From NCBI RefSeq assembly GCF_003627955.1, contig NZ_RBWS01000008.1, positions 248,001-312,000 on the forward strand: DNA of 64,000 bases, given 5' to 3'. The stretch comes from Sphingobacterium puteale. Lineage in GTDB: Bacteria; Bacteroidota; Bacteroidia; Sphingobacteriales; Sphingobacteriaceae. Every line of letters starts with the position of its first letter. Position 1 is the stretch's first letter. The position numbers and the translations under genes were made by a program. Below are positions 52,962 through 62,563 of the stretch, piece by piece. The notes beneath the pieces were generated by a model. The model was given only the letters and a program-made list of their open reading frames with translations, was not told the DNA's origin and made no database searches.

Positions 52962-53194
52962 GATTATCGTATTTTAAGTGTTCAAATTTTTATCTGGATG
53001 AATTGTCTTCGATTATTAAGACAGTTCAAAATTAGCCGGAGATATGACAGCAGTATGGCAGTAGAGAAAATGAAATCTTGTTTTTTTATTTTTTTGGTGA
53101 ATGAATTGTGCGGTGTGGTGTGAGTTGTCTGATCGGGAGAATAAAACCAGCGTAAGGAGGAAATTAGAAAACAAAAAAAATAATTCACTAATTA

Positions 53195-53225
53195 TTTGAC
53201 AGTTATAAAAATGTTTGTAACTTTG
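53195..53225 (+). promoter_or_regulatory. Promoter of the rplC-led ribosomal protein operon
   Basis: TTTG (53195-53198), exactly 19 bases, then TAACTTTG (53218-53225) is a perfect match to the phylum consensus. Transcription would start near 53230, giving a 70-base leader to rplC. It is the best promoter in the window. Confidence 0.85.
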
Positions 53226-53248
53226 CAGTCCCTTAATGGGAATAGTGT

Positions 53249-53280
53249 GTCTTGAGCGAAGCCCTACTGCTTCGAAGGAC
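53249..53280 (+). promoter_or_regulatory. Hairpin in the rplC leader
   Basis: CGAAGC pairs with GCTTCG around CCTACT, extended by TT/AA and GTC/GAC across a GAG bulge. It lies 22 bases before the rplC start. It is a candidate site for feedback by a ribosomal protein. Confidence 0.5.
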
Positions 53281-53302
53281 TTTTAATTAATTAATTTACA
53301 AC

Positions 53303-53920
53303 ATGTCAGGTATTATTGGAAAAAAAGTAGGAATGACAAGCCTGTTTAACGCTGAAGGAAAGAATATTCCTTGTACAGTGATTCAGGCTGGGCCGTGCGT
53401 GGTTACGCAGATACGTACGGAAGAAAAGGACGGCTACTCGGCAATTCAACTTGGTTTCGATGAAGCTAAGGAGAAAAACACGACAGCTCCTTTGAAAGGG
53501 CACTTTGCGAAAGCAAACACAACGCCTAAGCGTAAGTTGGTAGAGTTTAAAACTTTCCCAGATGCAAAACAACTTGGTGACGTAGTTGACGTTACACTTT
53601 TCGAGGAGGGCGAATTCGTAGATGTAGTCGGTACTTCAAAAGGTAAAGGTTTCCAAGGTGTAATGAAACGTCATGGATTTGGTGGTGTAGGTGGTGCGAC
53701 TCACGGTCAGCACAACAGATTACGTGCTCCAGGTTCATTAGGTGCTTCATCATGGCCTTCACGCGTATTTAAAGGTATGCGCATGGCTGGTCGTACAGGT
53801 GGTGACAGAGTTAAAGTTCAAAACTTACAGGTGTTGAAAGTTTACGCTGAGCAAAACCTTATCGTTGTTAGTGGTTCCATTCCAGGAGCTAAAGGTTCTT
53901 ATGTAATCGTAGACAAATAG
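53303..53920 (+). CDS. rplC: 50S ribosomal protein L3
   Basis: The 205-residue protein starts [15 protein letters not shown] and contains the L3 signature [16 protein letters not shown] with the basic loop [12 protein letters not shown]. It is one of the first proteins to bind 23S rRNA. In most bacteria rpsJ precedes it; here it is directly behind its own promoter and a DinB gene. Confidence 0.98.
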   Translation: MSGIIGKKVGMTSLFNAEGKNIPCTVIQAGPCVVTQIRTEEKDGYSAIQLGFDEAKEKNTTAPLKGHFAKANTTPKRKLVEFKTFPDAKQLGDVVDVTLFEEGEFVDVVGTSKGKGFQGVMKRHGFGGVGGATHGQHNRLRAPGSLGASSWPSRVFKGMRMAGRTGGDRVKVQNLQVLKVYAEQNLIVVSGSIPGAKGSYVIVDK

Positions 53921-53925
53921 TAGAG

Positions 53926-54555
53926 ATGGAAGTTAAAGTTTTAAATTTATCAGGTAAAGAAACAGGTGCCAAGGTGCAACTTCCTGAGTCGGTATTTGGG
54001 TTAGAGCCTAACGATCATGCGATCTATTTGGATGTGAAACAATACTTAGCGAACCAACGCCAGGGAACTCACAAATCTAAACAACGTAATGAAATCGCGG
54101 GTTCAACTCGTAAATTACACAAACAAAAAGGTACTGGTGGTGCTCGTGCGGGTTCTATCAAATCTCCATTGTTTAATGGTGGTGGTCGTGTATTCGGTCC
54201 TCAACCTCGTGACTACTCGTTCAAATTGAATAAAAAATTGAAACAAGTAGCTCGTAAATCAGCGTTGTCATACAAAGCAAAAGATAATAACATTGTAGTA
54301 TTGGATGAAGTAAAATTCGATGCGATCAAAACTAAAAACTATGTTGCTTTAATAAATGCGTTGAACGTAGCTGATGAGAAAACCTTATTGGTATTGCCAG
54401 CTTACGATGAAATTGTTTATAAATCAAGCAGAAACTTGAAAAAAGCAAAAGTTATTGTTGCTTCTGATTTGAATACATACGATGTATTAAATGCAACAAA
54501 ATTATTGTTAACAACAGATTCTGTTAAAACTTTGGAGGAAGCATTAGCTAAGTAA
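53926..54555 (+). CDS. rplD: 50S ribosomal protein L4
   Basis: The 209-residue protein has the L4 extended loop [22 protein letters not shown] that reaches into the exit tunnel. L4 is the known autoregulator of the S10 operon in E. coli; whether it does this here is unknown. It starts 5 bases after rplC. Confidence 0.98.
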   Translation: MEVKVLNLSGKETGAKVQLPESVFGLEPNDHAIYLDVKQYLANQRQGTHKSKQRNEIAGSTRKLHKQKGTGGARAGSIKSPLFNGGGRVFGPQPRDYSFKLNKKLKQVARKSALSYKAKDNNIVVLDEVKFDAIKTKNYVALINALNVADEKTLLVLPAYDEIVYKSSRNLKKAKVIVASDLNTYDVLNATKLLLTTDSVKTLEEALAK

Positions 54556-54556
54556 T

Positions 54557-54847
54557 ATGGAAATTATCAAAAAACCTATCTTGACTGAGAAAGCTTCTAT
54601 CTTAACGGAGAAATTAAACCGTTACGCTTTCAAAGTAGATCACAGAGCAAACAAAATCCAGATTAAATCAGCTGTTGAAGCTATGTTCGGTGTGACAGTT
54701 CTTGCTGTAAACACTGCAGTTGTAGCAGGTAAAGCGAAAAGCCGTTACACAAAAGCAGGTTTCGTATCTGGTAGAGCTCCTAAGTATAAAAAAGCTATCA
54801 TTACGATTAAAGATGGCGAAACTATTGACTTTTACAGTACTATATAA
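54557..54847 (+). CDS. rplW: 50S ribosomal protein L23
   Basis: 96 residues with the start IIKKPILTEKASILTEKLNRYAF and the extended loop region around VAGKAKSRYTKAGFVSG. L23 lies at the exit of the peptide tunnel and binds trigger factor and SRP. It follows rplD by one base. Confidence 0.97.
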   Translation: MEIIKKPILTEKASILTEKLNRYAFKVDHRANKIQIKSAVEAMFGVTVLAVNTAVVAGKAKSRYTKAGFVSGRAPKYKKAIITIKDGETIDFYSTI

Positions 54848-54853
54848 TTTAAG

Positions 54854-55681
54854 ATGGCAGTTAAAAGATTCAAACCGGTAACCCCTGGTACTCGTTTCAG
54901 AATAGGCGCAGATTATTCTGATGTTACTACAAACGTTCCTGAAAAATCGTTAGTAGTAAAAATCAACAAGAAATCAGGTGGTCGTAATAACTCCGGTAAA
55001 ATGACTATGCGTTATCTCGGTGGGGGACATAAAAAAGTATACCGATTAATTGATTTCAAACGCGATAAAAAAGATATCCCTGCAAAAGTAGCTACTATTG
55101 AGTACGATCCAAACCGTACTGCTCGTATTGCATTGTTGCACTACGCTGATGGTGAAAAACGCTACATCATTGCTCCAGCTGGTTTACAAGTTGGTCAAAC
55201 TGTAGTTGCAGGAGATAAAGTTGCCCCAGAAGTTGGTAATACATTACCATTAGCAAACATTCCATTGGGTTCTATCATCCACAACATTGAATTAAATCCT
55301 GGTCAAGGTGGTTCAATTGCTCGTTCGGCTGGTACTTATGCTCAATTGTCTGCTCGTGATGGTAAATATGCCATCATCAAATTGCCTTCAGGCGAAACAC
55401 GTATGATCTTATTGACTTGTGTTGCTACAATTGGTTCAGTATCGAACCATGAAAGATCTAACCAAGTGTTAGGTAAAGCAGGTCGCAAACGTTGGTTAGG
55501 TCGTCGTCCAAGAGTTCGTGGTGTTGCGATGAACCCAGTAGATCACCCAATGGGTGGTGGTGAAGGCCGTACTTCAGGAGGTCACCCACGCTCACGTACA
55601 GGTGTATTAGCTAAAGGCTTCAAAACACGTTACAAGAAGAAAACATCGAATCGTTACATCATTGAGAGAAGGAAAAAATAA
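54854..55681 (+). CDS. rplB: 50S ribosomal protein L2
   Basis: 275 residues, with the L2 C-terminal signature [19 protein letters not shown], whose His is near the peptidyl-transferase centre. The stop overlaps the rpsS start (TAATG). Confidence 0.98.
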   Translation: MAVKRFKPVTPGTRFRIGADYSDVTTNVPEKSLVVKINKKSGGRNNSGKMTMRYLGGGHKKVYRLIDFKRDKKDIPAKVATIEYDPNRTARIALLHYADGEKRYIIAPAGLQVGQTVVAGDKVAPEVGNTLPLANIPLGSIIHNIELNPGQGGSIARSAGTYAQLSARDGKYAIIKLPSGETRMILLTCVATIGSVSNHERSNQVLGKAGRKRWLGRRPRVRGVAMNPVDHPMGGGEGRTSGGHPRSRTGVLAKGFKTRYKKKTSNRYIIERRKK

Positions 55682-55947
55682 TGGCTCGTTCAATTAAAAA
55701 AGGTCCTTATATCGATCACAACTTAGAAAGAAAAGTTCTTTCTATGAATGAAACTAACAAAAAGTCAGTTATCAAAACATGGTCTCGTAGATCAATGATT
55801 TCACCTGATTTTGTTGGCCATACCTTCGCAGTGCACAACGGGAATAAATTTATCCCTGTTTATGTAACAGAAAATATGGTAGGTCACAAGCTTGGTGAAT
55901 TCGCGCCTACGCGTACATTCAGAGGCCACGCAGAAAAGAAAAAATAA
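55681..55947 (+). CDS. rpsS: 30S ribosomal protein S19
   Basis: 88 residues starting [19 protein letters not shown], with the signature [31 protein letters not shown]. It contacts the tRNA and the head of the 30S subunit. It overlaps rplB by one base. Confidence 0.98.
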   Translation: MARSIKKGPYIDHNLERKVLSMNETNKKSVIKTWSRRSMISPDFVGHTFAVHNGNKFIPVYVTENMVGHKLGEFAPTRTFRGHAEKKK

Positions 55948-55953
55948 TAGGTA

Positions 55954-56388
55954 ATGGAAGCAACAAAAAAACTTAAAAAGTCTGTCTTAATTAGACAACG
56001 CAAAGAGCAAGAGAAAGCTCAACAAGGTGGAGCTTCGGATGCCAAATTATTGAACTGCCCTACTTCGCCTCGTAAGATGCGTTTAGTGGTAGACTTAATT
56101 CGTGGCCAGCGTGTTGAAAATGCATTATACATTTTGAAACACTCTAGTAAAGAAGCTGCTGCTCGTGTAGAAAAATTATTATTATCTGCAATCAAAAACT
56201 GGGAAGCCAAAAACGAAGGTAAATCAGTGGAAGAAAGCGAACTAATTGTAAAAGAAGTATCAGTAGGTGGCGGTCGTCAATTGAAAAGATTACGTCCAGC
56301 TCCTCAAGGTCGCGGATACAGAGTTCGTAAACGTTCAAATCACGTTACGTTGGTAGTTGATAGCAAATTAAACGTTGAACAAAACTAA
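55954..56388 (+). CDS. rplV: 50S ribosomal protein L22
   Basis: 144 residues. After a basic 30-residue N-terminal extension comes the L22 core ([28 protein letters not shown]), and it ends with the tunnel hairpin [19 protein letters not shown]. The extension is longer than in E. coli but usual in this phylum. Confidence 0.97.
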   Translation: MEATKKLKKSVLIRQRKEQEKAQQGGASDAKLLNCPTSPRKMRLVVDLIRGQRVENALYILKHSSKEAAARVEKLLLSAIKNWEAKNEGKSVEESELIVKEVSVGGGRQLKRLRPAPQGRGYRVRKRSNHVTLVVDSKLNVEQN

Positions 56389-56399
56389 TTTATTGAGAA

Positions 56400-57191
56400 A
56401 TGGGACAAAAAGCAAATCCAATAGGTAGCAGATTAGGAATCATCAAAGGTTGGGATTCTAACTGGTTCGGAGGTAAAAACTATTCCGATAAATTAGTTGA
56501 AGACGAAAAAATCAGAAAATATCTTTCTGTTCGTATTGCAAAAGGTGGTGTAGCTAAAGTTGTTATCGAAAGAACTTTAAAACGTATCACTGTTACAATT
56601 CACACTGCTCGTCCAGGTATCGTTATCGGAAAAGGTGGTCAAGAAGTTGACAAGATCAAAGAAGAGTTGAAAAAACTGACTAAAAAGGATGTTCAAATCA
56701 ACATTTTCGAGATCAAACGCCCTGAGTTAGATGCTAAGTTAGTAGCTGAAGGTGTCGCTAAGCAATTAGAGGCGCGTATTTCATTCCGTCGTGCAATGAA
56801 AACTTCAATCGCTTCTACGATGCGTATGGGTGCAGAAGGTATCAAAATCATGTGTTCAGGTCGTTTAGGTGGTGCTGAAATGGCACGTACTGAACAATAC
56901 AAAGAAGGAAGAACTCCTTTACACACATTGCGTGCTGATATCGACTACGCTTTAGCTGAAGCATTGACTACATACGGTAAAATCGGTATCAAAGTTTGGA
57001 TCTGTAAAGGTGAGGTTTACGGTAAACGTGACTTATCTCCAAACATTGGTCAAGCATCTGGTGTAAAATCACGTGGCAACCACGAAGGTGGTGGCGAACG
57101 TCGTGACAACCGTAACAAAGGTGGTCGCGGTGGAAACAACCGTGGTGGAAACAACCGTGGTGGAAATAACCGTGGTCCGAAAAAAGATTAA
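56400..57191 (+). CDS. rpsC: 30S ribosomal protein S3 with Arg/Gly/Asn-rich tail
   Basis: 263 residues. The start [18 protein letters not shown], the KH domain ([19 protein letters not shown]) and the C-terminal signature [29 protein letters not shown] are normal. The last 35 residues are a low-complexity tail with three direct GGNNR copies ([16 protein letters not shown]). Such tails are seen in other Bacteroidota but vary. The tail could bind rRNA or mRNA. Confidence 0.97.
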   Translation: MGQKANPIGSRLGIIKGWDSNWFGGKNYSDKLVEDEKIRKYLSVRIAKGGVAKVVIERTLKRITVTIHTARPGIVIGKGGQEVDKIKEELKKLTKKDVQINIFEIKRPELDAKLVAEGVAKQLEARISFRRAMKTSIASTMRMGAEGIKIMCSGRLGGAEMARTEQYKEGRTPLHTLRADIDYALAEALTTYGKIGIKVWICKGEVYGKRDLSPNIGQASGVKSRGNHEGGGERRDNRNKGGRGGNNRGGNNRGGNNRGPKKD

Positions 57192-57253
57192 TAGAGTTTA
57201 TTTAGATTACAACAAAAACCTGCTGAAGAAGCAGATTTAAAAAGTATACGAAC

Positions 57254-57676
57254 ATGTTACAGCCAAAAAGAACGAAGTTCAGAAAGATGCAGAAAGGCCG
57301 CATGAAAGGTAACGCTTCTCGTGGAGCGGAGTTAGCTTTCGGTTCTTTCGGTATCAAAACAATGGAGCAAGCATGGATCACTAGCCGTCAAATCGAGGCA
57401 GCTCGTATTGCGGTTACACGTTATATGAAACGTGAAGGTCAAGTTTGGATTCGTATTTTCCCTGACAAACCTGTTACGAAAAAACCTGCAGAGGTACGTA
57501 TGGGTAAAGGTAAGGGTGCTCCAGAATACTGGGTAGCAGTAGTACGCCCAGGCCGTATGTTATTTGAAGCAGAAGGTGTGCCTTTGGAAATTGCCAAAGA
57601 AGCTTTACGCCTTGCAGCTCAAAAACTTCCGGTTCAAACTAAGTTTGTGATTCGTAGAGACTACGTTGAAGCATAA
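57254..57676 (+). CDS. rplP: 50S ribosomal protein L16
   Basis: 140 residues starting [19 protein letters not shown], with the L16 signature [16 protein letters not shown]. It lies near the A-site of the large subunit. A 62-base gap after rpsC contains a short CTGCT/AGCAG hairpin. Confidence 0.98.
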   Translation: MLQPKRTKFRKMQKGRMKGNASRGAELAFGSFGIKTMEQAWITSRQIEAARIAVTRYMKREGQVWIRIFPDKPVTKKPAEVRMGKGKGAPEYWVAVVRPGRMLFEAEGVPLEIAKEALRLAAQKLPVQTKFVIRRDYVEA

Positions 57677-57700
57677 AAATCTTGGTAATGTCATCATTTA

Positions 57701-57727
57701 AGCGTTAGGGCCGTTACCCCTAACGCT
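57701..57727 (+). promoter_or_regulatory. 10-bp perfect hairpin between rplP and rpmC
   Basis: AGCGTTAGGG pairs with CCCTAACGCT around CCGTTAC. There is no T-run, so it is not a normal terminator. It may be an RNA-processing site, a stabilising 3' end or a protein-binding leader for rpmC. Confidence 0.6.
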
Positions 57728-57768
57728 ATATATAAACAGATGATAACCCAAATAACAACTGAAAAAAC

Positions 57769-57987
57769 ATGAAAAATTCAGAAATTTTAGAATTATCTAA
57801 TGAGGACTTAGCAGCTCGTCTTGTAGAGGAGAAAGCAGCCCTTACAAAATTGAAATTTGCACATGCTGTTTCAGCTATTGAGAACCCTAACGTGATCAAA
57901 GCAGCACGCAAAACTATCGCTCGTATCAGTACAGAGATCAGTGCACGCAAAGCTGCAGCTAAAAACGAAACAGCCTCTGAGGCGTAA
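57769..57987 (+). CDS. rpmC: 50S ribosomal protein L29
   Basis: 72 residues with the L29 two-helix pattern [45 protein letters not shown]. It sits near the tunnel exit. It starts 41 bases after a strong hairpin. Confidence 0.95.
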   Translation: MKNSEILELSNEDLAARLVEEKAALTKLKFAHAVSAIENPNVIKAARKTIARISTEISARKAAAKNETASEA

Positions 57988-58001
57988 AATTTAAAGTCGA
58001 A

Positions 58002-58256
58002 ATGGAAAGAAATTTAAGAAAAACAAGAATCGGCTTAGTAGTTAGCAACAAAATGGACAAGTCTATCGTCGTGGCTGTTGAACGTAAAGTAAAACACCCT
58101 ATCTATGGTAAGTTCGTTAAAAAAACTACTAAATTTAAAGCTCATGACGAAACTAATACCTGCGGTATCGGCGACACGGTATTAATCATGGAAACTCGTC
58201 CGCTGAGTAAAACAAAAAACTGGAGATTAGTTGAAATTATAGAAAGAGCTAAATAA
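58002..58256 (+). CDS. rpsQ: 30S ribosomal protein S17
   Basis: 84 residues. The N-terminus [22 protein letters not shown] and the C-terminal [23 protein letters not shown] are the S17 OB-fold signature. Confidence 0.97.
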   Translation: MERNLRKTRIGLVVSNKMDKSIVVAVERKVKHPIYGKFVKKTTKFKAHDETNTCGIGDTVLIMETRPLSKTKNWRLVEIIERAK

Positions 58257-58257
58257 C

Positions 58258-58626
58258 ATGGTACAACAAGAATCAAGACTTAATGTAGCTGACAATAGCG
58301 GTGCTAAAGAAGTTTTAGTAATCCGTGTATTGGGCGGTACGCGTAAGCGTTATGCATCAATCGGAGATAAGATTGTTGTATCGGTGAAAAGCGCTATGCC
58401 TTCAGGAAACGTGAAAAAAGGTTCCGTTTCTAAAGCAGTAGTAGTTAGAACGAAAAAAGAAATCCGTCGTAAAGATGGTTCTTATATCCGTTTTGATGAC
58501 AACGCCGCTGTATTATTAAATAATAATGATGAGCCACGTGGCTCACGTATCTTTGGCCCTGTTGCCAGAGAATTGCGTGAGAAACAGTTCATGAAAATTG
58601 TATCACTAGCACCGGAGGTTTTATAA
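58258..58626 (+). CDS. rplN: 50S ribosomal protein L14
   Basis: 122 residues starting [27 protein letters not shown], the L14 signature. It forms part of an inter-subunit bridge. It starts one base after rpsQ. Confidence 0.98.
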   Translation: MVQQESRLNVADNSGAKEVLVIRVLGGTRKRYASIGDKIVVSVKSAMPSGNVKKGSVSKAVVVRTKKEIRRKDGSYIRFDDNAAVLLNNNDEPRGSRIFGPVARELREKQFMKIVSLAPEVL

Positions 58627-58628
58627 TT

Positions 58629-58976
58629 ATGGCAATCAAGAAAACAAAAACGACTACGCACAAAATCAAAATTAAAAAAGGTGATTTAGTGAAAGTTATC
58701 GCTGGTAACTCTAAAGGTGTTCAAGGAAAAGTATTAACTGTTTTAGTGGATAAAAATAGAGCTATCGTTGAAGGCGCTAACATCGTAAAAAAACACACTA
58801 AACCAAGTGCAGCTAATCCTAATGGTGGTATCATTGAGAAAGAAGCTGGTATTCACATCTCTAATTTAGCTGTTATCGATCCTAAAACAGGTGAAACTAC
58901 CCGTGTAGGCCGTAAGTTAAATGCAGATGGTAAATTAGTTCGTTACGCTAAAAAATCAGGGGAGGAAATTAAATAA
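58629..58976 (+). CDS. rplX: 50S ribosomal protein L24
   Basis: 115 residues with the KOW motif [21 protein letters not shown] and [17 protein letters not shown]. It helps start large-subunit assembly. Its stop overlaps the rplE start by one base. Confidence 0.97.
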   Translation: MAIKKTKTTTHKIKIKKGDLVKVIAGNSKGVQGKVLTVLVDKNRAIVEGANIVKKHTKPSAANPNGGIIEKEAGIHISNLAVIDPKTGETTRVGRKLNADGKLVRYAKKSGEEIK

Positions 58977-59545
58977 TGACTTACGTACCAAGATTAAAAG
59001 TGAAATATGCGGAGGAAATCCGTAAAGCACTTCAAGAAAAATTTCAGTATAAAAGTATTATGCAGGTTCCCAAACTTGAGAAAATCGTTGTTTCACAAGG
59101 CGTAGGAGCTGCAACAGCTGACAAAAAATTAATCGATAACGCTATCGCTGAATTGACTTTAATTACAGGTCAACAAGCCGTTGCTACGAAATCGAAAAAA
59201 GATATTTCAAACTTTAAATTACGTAAAGGTATGCCTGTAGGGGCACGTGTTACTTTACGTGATAACAACATGTTCGAATTCTTGGATCGTTTGGTAGCCG
59301 TATCGCTTCCACGTATTCGTGACTTCCGCGGTATCAACGATAAAGGTTTCGACGGACGTGGTAACTATAACTTAGGTATCACTGAACAAATCATTTTCCC
59401 TGAGATCAACATTGATAAAATCAACAAGATCCAAGGTATGGATATCACTTTTGTGACTTCTGCTCAAAATGATGTTGAAGCTTTAGAATTGTTGAAGCAA
59501 TTCGGTTTACCATTTAAAAATCAAAATACTAATAACAATGGCTAA
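58976..59545 (+). CDS. rplE: 50S ribosomal protein L5
   Basis: 189 residues with [36 protein letters not shown] and [18 protein letters not shown], the L5 pattern. It binds 5S rRNA. It overlaps rpsN by 8 bases. Confidence 0.98.
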   Translation: MTYVPRLKVKYAEEIRKALQEKFQYKSIMQVPKLEKIVVSQGVGAATADKKLIDNAIAELTLITGQQAVATKSKKDISNFKLRKGMPVGARVTLRDNNMFEFLDRLVAVSLPRIRDFRGINDKGFDGRGNYNLGITEQIIFPEINIDKINKIQGMDITFVTSAQNDVEALELLKQFGLPFKNQNTNNNG

Positions 59546-59807
59546 AGAAGGATTAAAAGCACGCGAAGTAAAACGCGCTAAATTGGTAGCTAAATATGCG
59601 GCAAAACGTGCAGAATTAAAAGCTGCTGGCGATTACGTTGCATTAGATAAATTACCTAAAAATGCTTCTCCGGTACGTTTACACAACCGTTGTAAATTGA
59701 CTGGTCGTCCTAAAGGATATATGCGTCAATTCGGTATCTCTCGTGTAACTTTCCGTGAGATGGCTTTAGATGGCAAGATCCCAGGGGTGAAAAAAGCTTC
59801 TTGGTAA
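59538..59807 (+). CDS. rpsN: 30S ribosomal protein S14 (zinc-independent form)
   Basis: 89 residues with [27 protein letters not shown]. It is the long form and lacks the four-cysteine zinc ribbon, so it works without zinc. It is the last gene before a promoter, terminator and leader gap of 137 bases. Confidence 0.97.
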   Translation: MAKEGLKAREVKRAKLVAKYAAKRAELKAAGDYVALDKLPKNASPVRLHNRCKLTGRPKGYMRQFGISRVTFREMALDGKIPGVKKASW

Positions 59808-59822
59808 TTTAAAAAAAATACT

Positions 59823-59865
59823 TAATTTTGCCCGGGCAATTCTACATAGGATTGCCGGGTTTTTG
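59823..59865 (+). promoter_or_regulatory. Internal promoter element and terminator-like hairpin before rpsH
   Basis: TAATTTTG at 59823-59830 fits the -7 consensus, with CTTG 19 bases upstream. Directly after it, GGCAAT pairs with ATTGCC (extended by CCCG/CGGG with one bulge), and TTTTTG follows. The hairpin can terminate transcription from rpsN. If the promoter is used, it would be the 5' end of a new transcript and an attenuator for rpsH onwards. Confidence 0.5.
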
Positions 59866-59888
59866 CATTTTAAAATTGTTTAACAGAT

Positions 59889-59925
59889 AGCAGGTCCCAG
59901 ACCAATGGTTGGGAGGGAAACCGCT
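59889..59925 (+). ncRNA. Candidate ribosomal protein leader before rpsH
   Basis: TCCCA and ACC (895-903 of 59xxx) pair with GGT and TGGGA (907-914) with one bulged G. An outer stem AGC-A-GG pairs with CC-GCT, leaving an asymmetric GGGAAA internal loop. The rpsH ATG follows 20 bases later, at 59945. Its shape fits a protein-binding RNA; S8 is the obvious candidate ligand. This is inferred from folding by eye. Confidence 0.4.
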
Positions 59926-59944
59926 GTCGCAAATTTCATATATA

Positions 59945-60343
59945 ATGACTACAGATCCAATTGCGGATTACCTTACACGAGTAAGGAATGCCATCAAGGC
60001 CAACCACAGGGTTGTTGAAATTCCTGCATCGAACCTTAAAAAAGAAATTACTAAAGTTCTTTTTGACAAAGGTTACATTGCTAATTACAAATTCGATGAG
60101 AATGGCGTACAGGGTACGATCAAAATCGCATTGAAATATAACCCAATTAGCAAAATTCCGGCTATTCGTACGTTGACACGTGTGAGTAAACCTGGTTTAA
60201 GAAAGTATGCAAGTGTTGAAACTATGCCTCGTGTTTTGAATGGTTTAGGTATCGCTATCTTGTCAACATCTAAAGGTGTAATGACAGACAAAGAAGCTAG
60301 ACTTCAAAATGTTGGTGGCGAGGTTTTATGTTACGTTTATTAA
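59945..60343 (+). CDS. rpsH: 30S ribosomal protein S8
   Basis: 132 residues started at MTTDPIADYLTRVRNAIKANH, the normal S8 start; an upstream in-frame start would lie in the leader hairpin. It ends EARLQNVGGEVLCYVY. S8 binds 16S rRNA and in E. coli represses the spc operon. Confidence 0.97.
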   Translation: MTTDPIADYLTRVRNAIKANHRVVEIPASNLKKEITKVLFDKGYIANYKFDENGVQGTIKIALKYNPISKIPAIRTLTRVSKPGLRKYASVETMPRVLNGLGIAILSTSKGVMTDKEARLQNVGGEVLCYVY

Positions 60344-60364
60344 TCTAGGTAAAAACACAAAGAA

Positions 60365-60919
60365 ATGTCAAGAATTGGAAAAGCGCCTATCGCTATCCCT
60401 GCAGGGGTAACTGTTACTATTTCAGACAAAAACTTAGTATCAGTAAAAGGTCCTAAAGGCGAATTAACACAACAAGTTGATCGTGACATCAATGTTGCTC
60501 AAGAAGAAGGTAACATCGTCGTAACACGTCCAACTGATCAAAAGAAACACAAAGCATTACACGGTCTATACCGTTCCCTGTTGGCTAACATGGTTCAAGG
60601 TGTGACTGAAGGTTACAAAACTACGCAAGAGTTAGTCGGTGTAGGTTACCGTGCGACAAGTACTGGTAACGTATTAGAGTTAACTTTAGGTTTCTCTCAC
60701 CAGATTGTCTTTGTATTGCCAAAAGAGGTTAAAGTATCAACTACTGCTGAAAAAGGTAAAAACCCTACAATCACTTTAGAATGTGCTGACAAACAATTGA
60801 TCGGTCAGGTAGCGGCTAAAATCCGTGGCTTCCGTAAACCAGAACCTTACAAAGGAAAAGGTATCAAGTTTGAAGGTGAAGTGTTGAGAAGAAAAGCAGG
60901 TAAATCAGCTAAAAAATAA
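60365..60919 (+). CDS. rplF: 50S ribosomal protein L6
   Basis: 184 residues starting [17 protein letters not shown], with the C-terminal [26 protein letters not shown] signature. It sits near the factor-binding site. Confidence 0.98.
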   Translation: MSRIGKAPIAIPAGVTVTISDKNLVSVKGPKGELTQQVDRDINVAQEEGNIVVTRPTDQKKHKALHGLYRSLLANMVQGVTEGYKTTQELVGVGYRATSTGNVLELTLGFSHQIVFVLPKEVKVSTTAEKGKNPTITLECADKQLIGQVAAKIRGFRKPEPYKGKGIKFEGEVLRRKAGKSAKK

Positions 60920-60924
60920 TAATC

Positions 60925-61278
60925 ATGGCAGGACAAAAAGCATCTCGTAGAGAGAGAATCAAAAAAGGAATCAGAAAAAACCTTGCTGGAACGTCTGAAC
61001 GTCCACGTTTATCGGTTTTTAGAAGTAACAAAGGTATCTATGCACAAATCATTGACGATAATGCAGGTAAAACATTAGTTGCTGCATCTAGCTTGTCAAA
61101 AGAATTTGTTGCATCTGGTAACAAAGTTGAGCAGTCTAAAGCTGTAGGTAAATTGGTTGCTGAGAAAGCATTAGCAGCAGGTATTAATAAAGTAGTTTTT
61201 GACCGTAATGGGTACTTATACCATGGCCGTATCAAATCTTTGGCTGAAGGTGCTCGCGAAGGCGGTTTAGACTTTTAA
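60925..61278 (+). CDS. rplR: 50S ribosomal protein L18
   Basis: 117 residues with [20 protein letters not shown] and [28 protein letters not shown]. It binds 5S rRNA together with L5. Confidence 0.98.
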   Translation: MAGQKASRRERIKKGIRKNLAGTSERPRLSVFRSNKGIYAQIIDDNAGKTLVAASSLSKEFVASGNKVEQSKAVGKLVAEKALAAGINKVVFDRNGYLYHGRIKSLAEGAREGGLDF

Positions 61279-61290
61279 TCATAGAAAGAA

Positions 61291-61809
61291 ATGGCATTAA
61301 GCAATATAAAAAGAGTAAAATCAAGCGAAATCGAATTAAAGGATCGCTTAGTAAGTATCCAACGTGTAGCGAAAGTTACTAAAGGTGGTCGTACTTTCAG
61401 CTTCTCTGCAATTGTTGTAGTAGGTGATGAAAACGGTATTGTTGGTTACGGTTTAGGTAAAGCTAAAGAGGTAACTGAGGCAATTACTAAAGGTATCGAC
61501 GACGCTAAGAAAAATTTGGTGAAAGTTCCTGTAATCAAAGGTACTGTTCCTCACGAGCAATATGGTAAATATTCTGGTGGTTCAGTTTTGGTTAAACCAG
61601 CTATTGCCGGTACAGGAGTTTTGGCAGGTGGTGCAATGCGTGCAGTATTGGAGTCTGCTGGTATCAAAGACGTATTGGCTAAATCATTAGGTTCTTCTAA
61701 CCCACACAACGTGGTAAAAGCAACTGTAACTGCTTTAGCAAACATGCGTGATGCATATACAGTGGCACAACACCGCGGTGTCGATTTGAATAAAGTATTT
61801 AACGGTTAA
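61291..61809 (+). CDS. rpsE: 30S ribosomal protein S5
   Basis: 172 residues with [28 protein letters not shown], the S5 dsRNA-binding fold and accuracy region. It is 5 bases before rpmD. Confidence 0.98.
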   Translation: MALSNIKRVKSSEIELKDRLVSIQRVAKVTKGGRTFSFSAIVVVGDENGIVGYGLGKAKEVTEAITKGIDDAKKNLVKVPVIKGTVPHEQYGKYSGGSVLVKPAIAGTGVLAGGAMRAVLESAGIKDVLAKSLGSSNPHNVVKATVTALANMRDAYTVAQHRGVDLNKVFNG

Positions 61810-61814
61810 TTATC

Positions 61815-61994
61815 ATGGCAAAAATCAAAATCACCCAGATAAAGAGCGTTATCGACAGAAGCGAGCGCCAAAAGAAAACTATTGAGGCATTGGGTTTGAA
61901 AAGAATCAACCACTCAGTAGAAGTTGAAGCTACTCCAGCAATCATTGGAATGGTACGTAAAGTAAACCATTTAGTAGCTATCGAAACTATTTAA
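61815..61994 (+). CDS. rpmD: 50S ribosomal protein L30
   Basis: A 59-residue frame from the ATG at 61815 to TAA at 61992. It begins MAKIKITQIKSVIDRS and contains KKTIEALGLKRINHSVEV, the L30 pattern. It is 5 bases after rpsE and 119 bases before rplO. Confidence 0.95.
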   Translation: MAKIKITQIKSVIDRSERQKKTIEALGLKRINHSVEVEATPAIIGMVRKVNHLVAIETI

Positions 61995-62004
61995 TATTAG
62001 CATA

Positions 62005-62030
62005 TGGAAGGGGTCTTTGGGCTCTTTCCA
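62005..62030 (+). promoter_or_regulatory. 11-bp hairpin between rpmD and rplO
   Basis: TGGAAGGGGTC pairs with GGCTCTTTCCA (three G-U pairs) around TTTG. It is not followed by a T-run. Downstream, TCGCT/AGCGA and GCTAG/CTAGC can form mutually exclusive stems between 62060 and 62098. It may be a leader for rplO-secY. Confidence 0.45.
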
Positions 62031-62113
62031 TTACTTGTTATTAATAATAATTATTTTTTAATCGCTAGTACCTGTTTAGTGAGAGCGAAGGGCTAGCACA
62101 ATTTAGTTTAAAA

Positions 62114-62560
62114 ATGAACTTAAGTAATTTAAAACCTGCAAAAGGTGCAGTAAAAAGTAGCAAACGTATTGGCCGTGGTACTGGTTCTGGTCGTGGTGGT
62201 ACTTCTACACGTGGTCACAAAGGGGCTGGTTCTCGTTCAGGTCACTCTACGAAAATTGGTTTCGAAGGTGGTCAGATGCCTTTGCAACGTCGTGTACCTA
62301 AATTTGGTTTCAAAAACATCAACCGTGTGGAGTACAATGGTGTCAACCTGGATACTTTGCAAGCGTTGATCGAGAAATTCAATTTGACAGCTGTAGATTT
62401 CGATGCATTGAAAGCTCATGGATTAGTGTCTAAAAATGACAAAGTAAAAATCTTGGGGCGCGGTGAATTGAAAGCTAAAGTTGAAGTAACAGCGCACGCG
62501 TTTACTGCTTCTGCTCAAAAAGCTATTGAAGCTGCAGGCGGTTCTATCGTTAAAATTTAA
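62114..62560 (+). CDS. rplO: 50S ribosomal protein L15
   Basis: 148 residues with the Gly/Arg-rich start region GRGTGSGRGGTSTRGHKGAGSRSG and GGQMPLQRRVPKFGFKN. It binds 23S rRNA late in assembly. It is 3 bases before secY. Confidence 0.98.
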   Translation: MNLSNLKPAKGAVKSSKRIGRGTGSGRGGTSTRGHKGAGSRSGHSTKIGFEGGQMPLQRRVPKFGFKNINRVEYNGVNLDTLQALIEKFNLTAVDFDALKAHGLVSKNDKVKILGRGELKAKVEVTAHAFTASAQKAIEAAGGSIVKI

Positions 62561-62563
62561 TAA

